Shown in pieces: positions 27,237 to 36,314 of a stretch of DNA of 64,000 nt. The DNA is from Thalassospira sp. MCCC 1A01428 (GTDB taxonomy: Bacteria; Pseudomonadota; Alphaproteobacteria; Rhodospirillales; Thalassospiraceae), in assembly GCF_002115825.1 (NCBI RefSeq), contig NZ_JFJZ01000001.1, positions 248,001-312,000 on the forward strand. The letters run 5' to 3'. How positions within the stretch are numbered: position 1 is the stretch's first letter; every line of letters starts with the position of its first letter. Under the pieces are notes generated by a model. The model searched no databases, was not told where the DNA came from, and was given only the letters and a program-made list of their open reading frames with translations. The translations under genes and the position numbers were made by a program.

Positions 27237-27836
27237 TCATCGGCGTGTCTCCAGCCAGAGCGGATGTGCGACACCGATCACGTCGGATACATTGACCGGC
27301 CCGAAATAGCGACTGTCGAACGACGTCGGATTGGTGATGCTCAACAGGAAGAGTTCACCAGGCTGAAGCTGCCGACAGGCTGACCAGGATGACAGCGGGC
27401 GGCCTAGCCGATCGGCTGACAATGTTTTTCCGACTGATGCACCGTCGATACGCACCTGGCCTGCGACAATGCAAACGTGCTGCGGTGCGACTGCACCCAC
27501 ACGTTTCAGCAATGGAATGTGGTTTGGCAGGTATCCGCGTTGCGCCGCCAAGATGGCGGCGTCTGGCGGCAAAGTGGTCAGAACGACGCTGCCGACCTCC
27601 AGCCGAAGTGGCGACGAACCAGATTGATGTTGTAACGGATCAAGGCGGTACCAACCCACTGCCACACTGTTGGATGGGTTGTAGATCAGGCGCGGTAGTG
27701 GCTGCACAAAAGACGCCCAGGCCAGTGCGGCAAGGCCACAGGCGGACAGAACCGCCAAAACGATGCAGACGCGGTGGCGCGAGCGAAAATGCGGCGCTGT
27801 TTGAGGGGATCCTGACTCAGTGATATGGAGTGTCAT
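27237..27836 (-). CDS. traF: TraF, S26-type conjugation peptidase
   Basis: A 199-residue membrane peptidase of the TraF/S26 group. One transmembrane helix (about 20-42) is followed by the region around NPSNSVAVGWYRL, where the catalytic Ser lies, and by LPNHIPLLKRVGAV, which carries the general-base Lys. In RP4, TraF processes and cyclises the TrbC pilin. The start at 27836 overlaps the DUF2840 stop by four bases. Confidence 0.9.
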   Translation of the reverse strand: MTLHITESGSPQTAPHFRSRHRVCIVLAVLSACGLAALAWASFVQPLPRLIYNPSNSVAVGWYRLDPLQHQSGSSPLRLEVGSVVLTTLPPDAAILAAQRGYLPNHIPLLKRVGAVAPQHVCIVAGQVRIDGASVGKTLSADRLGRPLSSWSACRQLQPGELFLLSITNPTSFDSRYFGPVNVSDVIGVAHPLWLETRR

Positions 27837-28366
27837 GACAATGTCCTCCCGGCCAGCCAAGCGGCATGCCGCTCGGTGGTATATTCGGGCAACGGAAAAC
27901 CCGCAGCGAGTCGGTTGGCTAGCGTACGCCAGTACGCAGGCGACACTGTTACCGGTGCAATCCCCAAGGCTTCAATAGCGTCGATGCATGCCAGCACGGT
28001 GCGCACAGCATGGTCGCCTTCAGTGTGCAGCAGCAGGCGCGCGCCGGGCTGCACGCCGGGGATGCGCTGCATGACATCCCGTGGCAGACCAGCCTGCATT
28101 ACCATCAGTTGCCAACGCACCGTGCCGTAGTCGTTCGCCTGCCAGCGAATGCGGCAGACTATGGCACCCAGCGGGAACACCGCCACGCGTCGCCAGCGGT
28201 CGAACCGAACGACGCGCACGGGTTCACCGAAGCGTAGGTAAAGCTTGAAGCGGGATTCGAAATAGGCCAGCAAGACGCGCGTCAACGGTGCGCCATCGTT
28301 CTGACCGGAGAACGTGGCAAGCGGTGGCGGCAATGCTGTCGTCGTCGCCGAAGACTGTGTGTTCAT
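27833..28366 (-). CDS. DUF2840 protein
   Basis: A 177-residue protein of unknown function that regularly lies between traF and the partition genes in Tn4371-like ICEs. Recognisable stretches are TRVLLAYFESRFKLYLRFG and GAIVCRIRWQANDYGT. No catalytic motif is evident. I start at MNTQSS (28366), which overlaps the upstream RHH gene by four bases; longer frames upstream are out of keeping with the family. Confidence 0.85.
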   Translation of the reverse strand: MNTQSSATTTALPPPLATFSGQNDGAPLTRVLLAYFESRFKLYLRFGEPVRVVRFDRWRRVAVFPLGAIVCRIRWQANDYGTVRWQLMVMQAGLPRDVMQRIPGVQPGARLLLHTEGDHAVRTVLACIDAIEALGIAPVTVSPAYWRTLANRLAAGFPLPEYTTERHAAWLAGRTLS

Positions 28367-28614
28367 GATGGATTCTCCGGGAACTCGCGTTCCAGCAACG
28401 CGCGCAGCAACTCGGCCACGGTCACGCCCTGCGTGAAGGCCAACACTTTGATGCGTGCCCGCATGGCGGGTGTGATGTCGAGGGTCAATCGGGCGGTGTA
28501 GAGGTCGCCTTTGTTGACAGCATCGGCGTCGCCCTGGCGAATCCATGCCTCCGCCTGTGGATTGGCGGGCGGACGCGCACCGATGCCGATGCGTTTGCTG
28601 TGTGTCTTGCTCAT
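28363..28614 (-). CDS. Small ribbon-helix-helix-like protein of the par cluster
   Basis: An 83-residue basic protein. Its C-terminal half (ARLTLDITPAMRARIKVLAFTQGVTVAELLRALL, described in parts) fits a ribbon-helix-helix DNA-binding fold. Together with the overlapping parA gene it probably forms a ParA plus centromere-binding pair. The start at 28614 overlaps parA by four bases. Confidence 0.78.
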   Translation of the reverse strand: MSKTHSKRIGIGARPPANPQAEAWIRQGDADAVNKGDLYTARLTLDITPAMRARIKVLAFTQGVTVAELLRALLEREFPENPS

Positions 28615-29249
28615 AACGGCCACCGCAACAGTTCATCCACCAACGCCGTGATTTCACGAGCAGCGAGGCTGTCTGATGCTATTTCACGTGCCAGGCGACC
28701 AGCGGCCACGCTATCGGCAAAGACGATGCGCTGGCGTACCTCGGCGCGCAGTGCGGGCAGCGGTTGTTCCACGAGGGCCTGACGGGCTTCACGCCCGATC
28801 ACGGTGGTACTGACCCGCCGGTTGATGGCGAACGCCGCCATGAGCTGCGGGCGGAACACCTGGGCCTCGCGAACCAGCGCCACCATCTCGGCACTGGCCC
28901 ACAGGTCGTAGGGACTGGGCTGCACCGGGATCAGTACACGTTCAGCGGCCAACAGTGCGGAGCGCGCCAGAGCGGCGATCCTGGGTGGCCCGTCGATGAT
29001 GACGTGATCAGCGCGCCGAGCGAGTTCGGGGGCTTCCTGGTGCAGGGTTTCGCGGGCGAGCCCGACGACACTGAACAGCCGGGGCAAGCCTTGTTGGCTT
29101 CGGCGCTGCGTCCAGTCCAGCGACGAGCCCTGCGGGTCGGCATCCAGCAAGATGACGTTCTGACCACGTAGTGCGAGTTCGCCGGCAATGTGAGTGGCCA
29201 GCGTGGTCTTGCCCACGCCGCCTTTTTGATTGAGCAACGCGACAATCAT
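28611..29249 (-). CDS. parA: ParA-family partition ATPase
   Basis: A 212-residue deviant-Walker ATPase. KGGVGKTT is at residues 9-16, LLDADPQGSS follows, and DHVIIDGPP is the Walker B region. It has no N-terminal HTH extension, so it belongs to the short ParA group. It should segregate the circular form during excision or replication. It is first in the parA-RHH-DUF2840-traF run; the promoter should lie in the origin-like intergenic DNA upstream. Confidence 0.93.
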   Translation of the reverse strand: MIVALLNQKGGVGKTTLATHIAGELALRGQNVILLDADPQGSSLDWTQRRSQQGLPRLFSVVGLARETLHQEAPELARRADHVIIDGPPRIAALARSALLAAERVLIPVQPSPYDLWASAEMVALVREAQVFRPQLMAAFAINRRVSTTVIGREARQALVEQPLPALRAEVRQRIVFADSVAAGRLAREIASDSLAAREITALVDELLRWPL

Positions 29250-29322
29250 GGCATCACCCTCCCTGTCGGAAAGCGACCCCATGAACGGCCTAGAAAACGC
29301 ATTGGCTGTTGCGGGCTGGCGG

Positions 29323-29500
29323 TTATCCACCGCCGTAATAGCTGTATATTATTATTGGTTAGATAAGATTTTAAGTTAGATATTAAGTTAAGAGCCGGAA
29401 AAAACCTTCCTGTTCTTGGGCTTACCTGCGATTTGCGCGCCTGATAGCACGATACCGGTGCGCCTGATAGCACGAGTCTCCGCGCGCCCGATAGCACGAG
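29323..29500. other. Replication-origin-like region with iterons
   Basis: The 286-base gap between parA and repA holds a DnaA-box-like TTATCCACC (29323-29331, one mismatch), an AT-rich tract (about 29336-29398) with TTAAGTTA repeats, and three direct repeats of 17 bases. The repeats are GCGCCTGATAGCACGAT/G at 29437-29453 and 29460-29476, and GCGCCCGATAGCACGAG at 29484-29500. Spacing is 23 and 24 bases. This is the classic plasmid origin layout. Confidence 0.7.
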
Positions 29501-29535
29501 CCCATTCACAGCTTGTTCTACCGCTATCCTCTGAC

Positions 29536-30390
29536 TTATCCCCGTGCCGTTTGCGGCACGGGCCGAAAGAAAAGCATCTCCGGTTCGCCGGGCCAACGTG
29601 CGATGGACAACTCGTAACCGGGCAGTGACTGCTTCACCACCAGCCTGCGCAGATCGCGGGCAAAATCGCGCGGCTGCGCCAGACTGCCGGACTTGCGATA
29701 CAGGTAAGGGAAATCGAACTGCCAACCGTTTGCCTGCCGACCGCCATGCTTGCGCACCAACCGGTACAGCCAGCGCTCGATGCCGCCGGTGAGCCGGAAA
29801 TACGTAGGGTCTATAGTGAGCACCAAGGCAGCATCCACGACACCCGCGTAGAACCAGTCCGGCAGGATCAGCTCGATGCCCAGCGGCTTGCCGTTGGCAT
29901 CGGCCAGTTCTTTCCACTCGTTGATCCAGGAAAATCGGTGCAGGCGCCGCCCGGTGCTCTCGCGGATGGAGGTGGCCACCGTGGTCGATTGCAGCCGGTC
30001 GAGCGCGGCCTTGAGGCGCTGGTAGTCGCGCAATGAGGTACCGCGCCGGATAAAACGCAGGATCTCGTAGGGCGTGGCCTGCATCCGGCGTGACGGCTGG
30101 ATGCCCGCATCGCGGGCTTCCACGATCTGGCTGGCGGCCCAGATCAGAATGTCGGCGTCCCAAATGGTGGCGATGCCGTGTTCCTGGGTGCCTTCGACGC
30201 GCAGGGTGATATTGCCACTGCGAAAGTCGATCGGCGCGATACGGCGCGACTTGGCCAATGAGAAGAACGGATAGGCCATCAGGTCCTGGGCATCGCGCGG
30301 CGCCATGTCCTCGCCCGGCAGTGCGCGGAACAGATCGAGCTGTTCCCGCTGCGCTGGCTGCTGCCGCGACGGCAGCGATGAGTTGGGCAT
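29536..30390 (-). CDS. repA: RepA replication initiator
   Basis: A 284-residue initiator of the RepA family (PF10134-like). Landmarks are DIRS-like FRSGNITLRVEG, WDADILIWAASQI, and FDFPYLYRKSGSLAQPRDF. Initiators of this family bind iterons, and three lie just beyond its stop codon. I chose ATG at 30390; an in-frame GTG at 30408 would add six residues, and neither has a strong ribosome site. Presence in an ICE implies replication after excision. Confidence 0.9.
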   Translation of the reverse strand: MPNSSLPSRQQPAQREQLDLFRALPGEDMAPRDAQDLMAYPFFSLAKSRRIAPIDFRSGNITLRVEGTQEHGIATIWDADILIWAASQIVEARDAGIQPSRRMQATPYEILRFIRRGTSLRDYQRLKAALDRLQSTTVATSIRESTGRRLHRFSWINEWKELADANGKPLGIELILPDWFYAGVVDAALVLTIDPTYFRLTGGIERWLYRLVRKHGGRQANGWQFDFPYLYRKSGSLAQPRDFARDLRRLVVKQSLPGYELSIARWPGEPEMLFFRPVPQTARG

Positions 30391-30416
30391 GACGATGGCC
30401 ACCGACACACTGCCGA

Positions 30417-30701
30417 TCAGCGGCCATCACGGTAGTCACCCGCGTGGCGTTCGGCGTATTCGGGATCGGACGTGGCCTCATAACTGCGCGCGTCGGCCCA
30501 GGCATCGAGATCAGCCACGGCGTACATGACGCGACGGCCGAACTTGCGAAACTTGGGGCCACCGCCAATCACGCGCTGTTTTTCCAGTGTGCGCGGCGAC
30601 AAGCGCAGATACTCGGCGGCTTCGTCATTGGTCAGGTAGCGTTGGGGCTGCGCGGGCGCATCAGTTGCGGCAGCAGCGGGCCGCGAGGGATTGGGTCGCA
30701 T
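30417..30701 (-). CDS. AlpA/excisionase-like HTH protein
   Basis: A 94-residue protein with a MerR/excisionase-type winged helix: RYLTNDEAAEYLRLSPRTLEK, then GPKFRKFGRRVMYAVADLDAW. Such genes accompany repA in this ICE family and may act as recombination directionality factor or regulator. A GGAGGTG ribosome site fixes the start. It ends 27 bases from the repA start. Confidence 0.85.
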   Translation of the reverse strand: MRPNPSRPAAAATDAPAQPQRYLTNDEAAEYLRLSPRTLEKQRVIGGGPKFRKFGRRVMYAVADLDAWADARSYEATSDPEYAERHAGDYRDGR

Positions 30702-30784
30702 GGTGGGCACCTCCATCGGTTGTAAACGTCCAGCCACACCGCGTGACCGGATGGAGGCAGTCTCAGATAAGGCAGGACGTTTGC

Positions 30785-31582
30785 TCAGGGACGTTTTACA
30801 GACACCGCCGCGCGTCCCCCCTGCTCAGCAGGTGGAAGTTGTGCCAGGTGGCGATAGCCGCTCTGCATCAACCTATTGCCCCGGCGAACCAGACGGCGCA
30901 CGCGGGCACGCAAGGCGCTGTCGGCGTGCCAGTCGGCCGCGACTGCATCAGTACCGAACAGCCCTTCGGCCACTTCGCGCAAGGACGCACCCGCCAGGGT
31001 CGCGTCGAGCGCCTGCAAGGTATGCAGTTCCAATAAGCTCGTGAGAGAGGGCCGTGGTCGAGTCACTGCCACAAGAGACGTGCCGGTGGCAGTGGCCAAC
31101 TGCTTCAGGGAAGCCGACAGCGCCTGACAATGTGCCTGGGAGGCGTCGCTGGCCCGCACGGCATATGCGTAGGCCATGCCATCGGCCAGATCTGGTGCCA
31201 ACGCGAAGCGCAGGCAGCCACCCGCCCAGCGGCTTACCAACAACAGACGCTGGCCATCATGGATCAGGTGTTTGTGGCCAGGAAGCTGCCACAACGCGAA
31301 GGCCACCGCCTCGGGCGGTGGGTCGGTATCCGGATAGAGTTGCAGCACGGCATCATGATCGGGAAACCAAGCGGGGTGCGCGTCGCGCGCATCCAGGGTC
31401 GGGTTTTCCAGCAGGCGCAGCCCCCAGCGTTGTGCCGCATCAGATCGACGGCAACGGCGCCAGTCCCGGCGGTAATCCGGGTGGCGGCGCAGATACTCCC
31501 AGGCCAGCGCCTGGCCATCCAGGTGCAGGACGTAGAGATAGGCCGCCGTCGGATACCAGGACGGGGCGCAGGAATCAGCCAT
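30785..31582 (-). CDS. DUF2285 protein
   Basis: A 265-residue protein. The N-terminal segment, with WYPTAAYLYVLHLDGQALAWEYLRR, resembles DUF6499, and the C-terminal DUF2285 region carries a likely helix-turn-helix (SLREVAEGLFGTDAV) and a basic end (RARVRRLVRRG). These are common regulators in proteobacterial ICEs. The precise role is unknown. The 321-base gap downstream of its start (31583-31903) contains only a GGTCTG-AGGT-CAGACC hairpin. Confidence 0.83.
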   Translation of the reverse strand: MADSCAPSWYPTAAYLYVLHLDGQALAWEYLRRHPDYRRDWRRCRRSDAAQRWGLRLLENPTLDARDAHPAWFPDHDAVLQLYPDTDPPPEAVAFALWQLPGHKHLIHDGQRLLLVSRWAGGCLRFALAPDLADGMAYAYAVRASDASQAHCQALSASLKQLATATGTSLVAVTRPRPSLTSLLELHTLQALDATLAGASLREVAEGLFGTDAVAADWHADSALRARVRRLVRRGNRLMQSGYRHLAQLPPAEQGGRAAVSVKRP

Positions 31583-31903
31583 GGCGCAACCTCCCTCGGC
31601 TTGAGGAACGTCGCCACGGTGGAAAATTGCACTATGAAGCCATCATCGCAACATCATGGGTGAAACGGTATATTGTCAGCGTCAAGACCGATTGGCTCCG
31701 GTGCGTTGCGGGTTTCGTCCGAATGCGACGACGGCTCGCCCCAAAATGGCGTGCCGTATTGGCCAGCCTGCCAAAAGCCGCGCCGTGCATCATGACTGTT
31801 TCGGGCAGCTATGCACTGCGTCGGTGCAAGGTTGCTTATCCAGACCCTGTCGGTCTGAGGTCAGACCTAAAAAGACACAGTGGGCCGCCACTGACGTGGC
31901 GGT

Positions 31904-32233
31904 TCAGTCGGTCATTGACCCATTTTCCTCGGCCAGCCGCAGGTATTCCGATAGTCGCCGCACCGGCTGAAAGTAGCGATCACGCATCACAGGCTGTCCC
32001 TGCGGCCCGACGATGGACGCCAGATCGGACAATTTCACCATCCCCAACTCAGGCATACCGATTCCCAGGTCGATCAGGCCGTGGGCGGTGTCGCCATCGG
32101 CAGGGTCGAGCGAGGCCAGCAGCCAGGTGGCGTGCGCATCCGGGGTGAATAAGCGCACAACGGGCACCGGGTCGGCCTCCTGATTGTTGGCAAGCAGTTG
32201 CGCACGCTCCGCATCAGTGACGAGTGCAGTCAT
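31904..32233 (-). CDS. DUF2958 protein
   Basis: A 109-residue protein beginning ALVTDAERAQLLANN, with the WLLASLDPADGDTAHGLIDLG stretch typical of DUF2958. The function is unknown; it is usually found beside DUF2285 in ICEs and plasmids. It is divergent from the XRE/SIR2-HerA cassette; 285 bases separate them. Confidence 0.85.
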   Translation of the reverse strand: MTALVTDAERAQLLANNQEADPVPVVRLFTPDAHATWLLASLDPADGDTAHGLIDLGIGMPELGMVKLSDLASIVGPQGQPVMRDRYFQPVRRLSEYLRLAEENGSMTD

Positions 32234-32466
32234 GGCCGCCCACCCACCACAAAGGCACTGAACCGCAGAACCGCATCAGCGTTTGTGTACAAACACACGC
32301 AAGCGCACTCCCTCAATTCCACGAAAACGTAGAAGTGTGAAAGCGCATTGGCGTCTATCAGCAAAGGCACGAATACGGCTCTCCGGATGGCACATGATCC
32401 GCAAAAGCGGATTTCCGTAAAGGCACGAAAACACAGAGTAATACCAAATGAACACTATAGATTGTA

Positions 32467-32478
32467 GCCCTATAGGGC
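32467..32478. promoter_or_regulatory. Palindromic operator upstream of the XRE gene
   Basis: The perfect 12-base palindrome GCCCTATAGGGC is flanked by ATTG and CAAT half-sites and lies 41 bases before the XRE start. This is a likely binding site for that regulator, controlling the SIR2-HerA cassette. The remainder of 32234-32518 is unremarkable AT-richer DNA. Confidence 0.55.
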
Positions 32479-32518
32479 GCAATAGGCTGTCATCTTGGTT
32501 TTTGAGGGGAAACCATTG

Positions 32519-32806
32519 GTGGCAGAACAGTACTCATTGGCGAAGGCATTGAAGGCCGTCAGAAAGGCGCGTGGCTTGAGCCAGGAAGCCTTCTCTGATG
32601 TGTCCAGCCGTACCTACCTGAGTACCCTGGAGCGCGATCTGAAAAGCCCGACCCTCAGCAAGCTGGCTGAGCTGTGTGAGGTGATGGAAGTTCACCCCTT
32701 GACGCTACTGACGCTGGCCTACAGCGGTGACAGTGAAAATCAGGCCGACGAGTTGTTGGCGCTGGTTCGCCAAGAGTTGGAAGAGATTACTAAAAACGAC
32801 CTTTAA
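32519..32806 (+). CDS. XRE-family regulator of the defence cassette
   Basis: A 95-residue protein dominated by an HTH_3 domain (LKAVRKARGLSQEAFSDVSSRTYLSTLERD region). I use a GTG start at 32519 because GAGGGG lies just upstream; a TTG three bases earlier is possible. The product probably represses itself and the SIR2-HerA genes that follow after 97 bases, through the GCCCTATAGGGC palindrome. Confidence 0.8.
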   Translation: MAEQYSLAKALKAVRKARGLSQEAFSDVSSRTYLSTLERDLKSPTLSKLAELCEVMEVHPLTLLTLAYSGDSENQADELLALVRQELEEITKNDL

Positions 32807-32903
32807 GTAATTGAGGTGAGCTATCTACTGTTGCAAAGAGCGGAAAAACTTCAACCTATTTTGACTGTCACGCACAAGTTATTGACTTCCAACATCTTGC
32901 AGG

Positions 32904-34106
32904 ATGACGAACAACAACCATACGGGGGAAGACGTGATCTCTATCAGTGATATTTACGACAAGGATATCAATTTCCTGTTTGGCTCAGGAGCTTCATTTG
33001 GACTTCTTCCTACGCTGCAACTCCAACTATCTGATGAGAATGGTCGAAAATTTACGCTAGAAGAGCTGGCGACGAAATTCGAGAAAGACCGTGATCGGCG
33101 TTTTGTTCCATTATTCATGCACTATTACTCCACCTGCATCAGGCCTGCAGAACAACTCACCCTTGAAACAGCAACGGCTACCGACTCAGGCAGGCCGGTC
33201 ATCGAGAACTATCGCACTTTTCTCACTACAATTTTGGAAATGGTCAAACGGAGAAAGGCGTTGGATCGTTGCTGCAACGTTTTCACAACGAATTACGATG
33301 GATGCTTCCCTCTTGTAGCCGACCAATTGCTCAAAGAGGGAAATACGGACTTTGTCTTGAATGATGGCTCGCGAGGTTTTACTAAACGGATATTGCAGGC
33401 TAGAAATTTCGGCTCCTATCTTTGCCAAACCGGTGTTTTCGGCCGTTATCAAAGCAGCATCCCACAAATCAACCTGATCCATCTCCACGGCTCCGTGTAT
33501 TGGAGCAAAGCAGATAGTGCGATCGTAGTCGACTACGATATTTTATCCAAAGAGTCGTTGCTGAACGAAGACTCGACAACTGTGTTGCAGCAATTTTCAG
33601 AGACTCTCAATAGTTCCGCTGCCACGCTCGAAGATTTGCAAGAACCAAATTTTGATGACGATGCCCTATCCACATTTTGGGCGAAGTATGAACAGATACC
33701 TATCGTCAACCCGACCAAGTGGAAGTTCCATGAAACCGTGTATGAGGAACACTACTACCAGATGCTCCGGTTGCTCAGCTATGAGCTTGAGAAACCCAAT
33801 GCAGTGCTTATTACCTTCGGTTTTTCCTTCGCTGACGAACATATCCTCAACCTTGTGATGCGCTCCTTGTCAAACCCGGGACTACAGGTATTTGTATGCT
33901 GCTTTGATGCCTCTGAACACCAAGTGATGTGTGAGAAATTCAAAAGCTACCGCAATGTCCAGTGTCTAACCATTGATGGGGAAAACTTAGATTTCACCAC
34001 GTTCAACAAAAAGGTTCTGGCATGGCCAGAAACAAAAGAAACAGCACAATCTGTGGTTGAGGCAGGATCTGATGCGGTAGACGATGGAGCCGAAGCAAGC
34101 GTATGA
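32904..34106 (+). CDS. SIR2-family NADase-like defence protein
   Basis: A 400-residue protein with the SIR2 hallmarks: NAD-binding FLFGSGAS (residues about 24-31), VFTTNYD (about 131), and LIHLHGSVYW with the catalytic-type His (about 198). The C-terminal half has ITFGFSFADEHIL, as in SIR2-like defence effectors. It overlaps the HerA gene by four bases. SIR2-HerA pairs are known antiphage systems that deplete NAD+ on infection; the assignment here is by motif and pairing. Base composition is more AT-rich than the ICE backbone. Confidence 0.88.
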   Translation: MTNNNHTGEDVISISDIYDKDINFLFGSGASFGLLPTLQLQLSDENGRKFTLEELATKFEKDRDRRFVPLFMHYYSTCIRPAEQLTLETATATDSGRPVIENYRTFLTTILEMVKRRKALDRCCNVFTTNYDGCFPLVADQLLKEGNTDFVLNDGSRGFTKRILQARNFGSYLCQTGVFGRYQSSIPQINLIHLHGSVYWSKADSAIVVDYDILSKESLLNEDSTTVLQQFSETLNSSAATLEDLQEPNFDDDALSTFWAKYEQIPIVNPTKWKFHETVYEEHYYQMLRLLSYELEKPNAVLITFGFSFADEHILNLVMRSLSNPGLQVFVCCFDASEHQVMCEKFKSYRNVQCLTIDGENLDFTTFNKKVLAWPETKETAQSVVEAGSDAVDDGAEASV

Positions 34107-35905
34107 GCATCCGAGTTGGCGATGTCATCGCCATTCATGGCACGAAGGTGATTCTCAAAATCGACGAGACGTCTAGTAAGGAGTCATTATTCTACGATGG
34201 CAAGAAATATAAAGGGGTATCAATCCGCGAATACCTTTCTATCCAGCGTGGTTTTCGAGACATCATATGCATGGTTGAGGGTGAATACCTTGACGAAAGC
34301 CGAATTGAAACAAGGGATGGAAAGCCCTCTTATGTGAGGAAGGTTGAAGCTAGACCCATTGGATTCTTTGACCATGCAGGCTTTTCTCAAGGAATAAAGT
34401 ACTTGCCAATGATTCAGGACCCGGCATTTCTAATGCCGGAGGAGAGAATACGATCCATCTTTGACCGAAATTCTGATGGCGATTTCAAAATCGGACACAT
34501 GCTGAAAGAGGAAATCGCAGTAGGGCTTCCATGGAGACGTCTCTTTAATAGCCACGTTGGCATATTTGGTAATACTGGTAGCGGAAAGTCCAATACGCTT
34601 GCGAAGCTCTACTCCGTTCTCTTTGATCAAAAACTCCAGCTAATCTCTGGGAAGAGCCGTTTCATTATTCTCGACTTCAACGGGGAATATGGAGGCGAAC
34701 AGTTGGCCCCAGCGGCACACAAAACCGTCTACCAGCTCTCCACCCTGACAAATCCAGACCCTCATGATTCCAATGCCCGCTTTCCATTGGCACCACAAGA
34801 GTTTTGGGATATTGAAACGCTGTCATTGCTTTTCCAAGCGACCACCAATACGCAGAGGCCCTTTCTAAACCGGGTTATTTCCGGGAAATTGAGGTACGGC
34901 GGCAATCGTGCCGCATTGGCGAACTACGCGAAATCCAAGTTCCGCCAGTCGTTCTGTGCAGGTGAAGTTAAGCCAGCAACGCTAGACCTGATGCGAACGA
35001 TTGCTCGGCGCATGAACAACCAGGCTGTTCAGGATCTCTTGGCGGAGGTTACATGGTACCGTAATGGTCGCTTCCACTACAGAGCATTCATTGATCCTGA
35101 TGGAAATCAATACGCCGCACACATCGCACCGACCGTAGATACGCTAGATATTCAAGATATTGACGAATTTGATGAACTCGTTCTTCGTGTCAATCTGCAA
35201 TTGATGTCTGACCTGAATGCTGGATATGTTCAATTTGAACATATCCAGCCACTACTGAAGCGTGTTGAATCGTCGCTGTCCAGTATGCGTAAAGTCTTGG
35301 TCATTGGAGACGCCCCGCAACCGGAAAGGCTGCTAACGGTCGTTTCCCTACGTCGCTGCAACAACGAAGTCAAAAAAGTCTTACCGCTGCTATTTGCCAA
35401 ACACTACTACAATGCACATAAGGCTGTCGTGGCCACTCCCCCCGACCAAACTGTTCATATCATTATCGATGAAGCCCACAACATCCTGTCTGACCAATCC
35501 ACACGCGAAAGTGAAAGCTGGAAAGATTATCGCCTAGAACAATTCGAGGAAATTATTAAAGAGGGGAGAAAGTTTGGAATGTTTGTCACGATCGCTAGTC
35601 AAAGGCCTGCTGACATCTCCCCGACCATTATTTCTCAACTGCATAACTTCTTCATCCATCGACTAGTGAATGACCGAGATCTGTACCTGATCGACAATAC
35701 GATTTCGACGCTGGACACTCTGTCACGCAATCTCATTCCAGGGTTATCCCAAGGTTGTTGTGTGGTTACAGGCACAGCCTTCGACTTACCGATGGTGATA
35801 CAAGTAGATCGTTTACCAAATAATAAGCAGCCTACAAGCGAGGACGTAGACCTCGAAAAGCTTTGGAGCGCATCCGCTAACGACAATGAAGATGCCCGTA
35901 GCTAG
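34103..35905 (+). CDS. HerA-like hexameric ATPase of the SIR2-HerA pair
   Basis: A 600-residue HerA/DUF87 translocase-type ATPase. An N-terminal HAS-barrel-like region precedes Walker A GNTGSGKSN (about residues 154-162). Walker B is HIIIDEAHN (about 452), and SQRPADISP is the sensor segment. In studied systems the HerA hexamer scaffolds SIR2 subunits and gates NADase activity. The stop lies 95 bases before the convergent DUF736 gene. Confidence 0.9.
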   Translation: MSIRVGDVIAIHGTKVILKIDETSSKESLFYDGKKYKGVSIREYLSIQRGFRDIICMVEGEYLDESRIETRDGKPSYVRKVEARPIGFFDHAGFSQGIKYLPMIQDPAFLMPEERIRSIFDRNSDGDFKIGHMLKEEIAVGLPWRRLFNSHVGIFGNTGSGKSNTLAKLYSVLFDQKLQLISGKSRFIILDFNGEYGGEQLAPAAHKTVYQLSTLTNPDPHDSNARFPLAPQEFWDIETLSLLFQATTNTQRPFLNRVISGKLRYGGNRAALANYAKSKFRQSFCAGEVKPATLDLMRTIARRMNNQAVQDLLAEVTWYRNGRFHYRAFIDPDGNQYAAHIAPTVDTLDIQDIDEFDELVLRVNLQLMSDLNAGYVQFEHIQPLLKRVESSLSSMRKVLVIGDAPQPERLLTVVSLRRCNNEVKKVLPLLFAKHYYNAHKAVVATPPDQTVHIIIDEAHNILSDQSTRESESWKDYRLEQFEEIIKEGRKFGMFVTIASQRPADISPTIISQLHNFFIHRLVNDRDLYLIDNTISTLDTLSRNLIPGLSQGCCVVTGTAFDLPMVIQVDRLPNNKQPTSEDVDLEKLWSASANDNEDARS

Positions 35906-35962
35906 TTCGAGGGTTTTACTCTCCTCGTAGATTACTCACAAGCGAGTCGCTGACATGCGAAT

Positions 35963-35994
35963 GGAGTTACCCCGCTGAAGTGGCGGGGTACTCC
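35963..35994. terminator. Hairpin between herA and DUF736
   Basis: GGAGT-T-ACCCCGC / GCGGGGT-ACTCC is a 12-bp stem with one bulge and a 7-base loop (core 35968-35990). It lacks a T-run, so it is a weak bidirectional terminator or a structural element between convergent genes. Confidence 0.4.
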
Positions 35995-35999
35995 GGTCC

Positions 36000-36314
36000 T
36001 TACGCCGCCTGGGGCTTGCTGCGCGACCAGATCAGGTCGTGCGTGCCGTCCTCGCCCTCGATCAGGCGAGCGTAAACCGGAGCCGGGAACGAAGGGTCGT
36101 CGGCGGTGACGGACAGGTAGTCTCGCCCGGCCTCGCTGGTTTTCTTCCACGCCGCGCCGATGTCGTGCCCAGCGGCCTGGAGGCGAAAGTCTGGAGCATT
36201 CTCGCTGTCGCCCTTGTCGTTGGGCACCAGCTTGACCTTGACGTTGAGCGTCAGGGTGCGAAGAGTGCCGGTGAAGCCGTCTTTGTCTGCGGTAAAAGTG
36301 CCGATGTTGGCCAT
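36000..36314 (-). CDS. DUF736 protein
   Basis: A 104-residue single-domain protein ([20 protein letters not shown] start, then [16 protein letters not shown]). DUF736 genes are nearly constant in proteobacterial ICEs, near the relaxation or early genes. The biochemical role is unknown. A long GC-rich leader with strong inverted repeats precedes it. Confidence 0.9.
   Translation of the reverse strand: MANIGTFTADKDGFTGTLRTLTLNVKVKLVPNDKGDSENAPDFRLQAAGHDIGAAWKKTSEAGRDYLSVTADDPSFPAPVYARLIEGEDGTHDLIWSRSKPQAA

Noticed and set aside
26797-27240. 147-codon minus-strand frame between the relaxase and traF
   Set aside because: It crosses the strong hairpins, has Arg/Ser/Cys-rich random-like composition and no family resemblance; relaxase start evidence is better at 26800.
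29437-29500. Three regularly spaced repeats considered as a CRISPR array
   Set aside because: Repeats are only 17 bases with 6-7 base gaps, there are no cas genes nearby, and the context is repA/parA; iterons fit better.
29246-30568. 440-codon minus-strand frame across repA
   Set aside because: It is a shadow of repA in another frame; the repA frame carries recognisable family motifs and this one does not, and it would read through the iterons.
31054-32148. 364-codon plus-strand frame antisense to DUF2285/DUF2958
   Set aside because: Arg/Pro-rich low-information translation opposite two recognisable genes.
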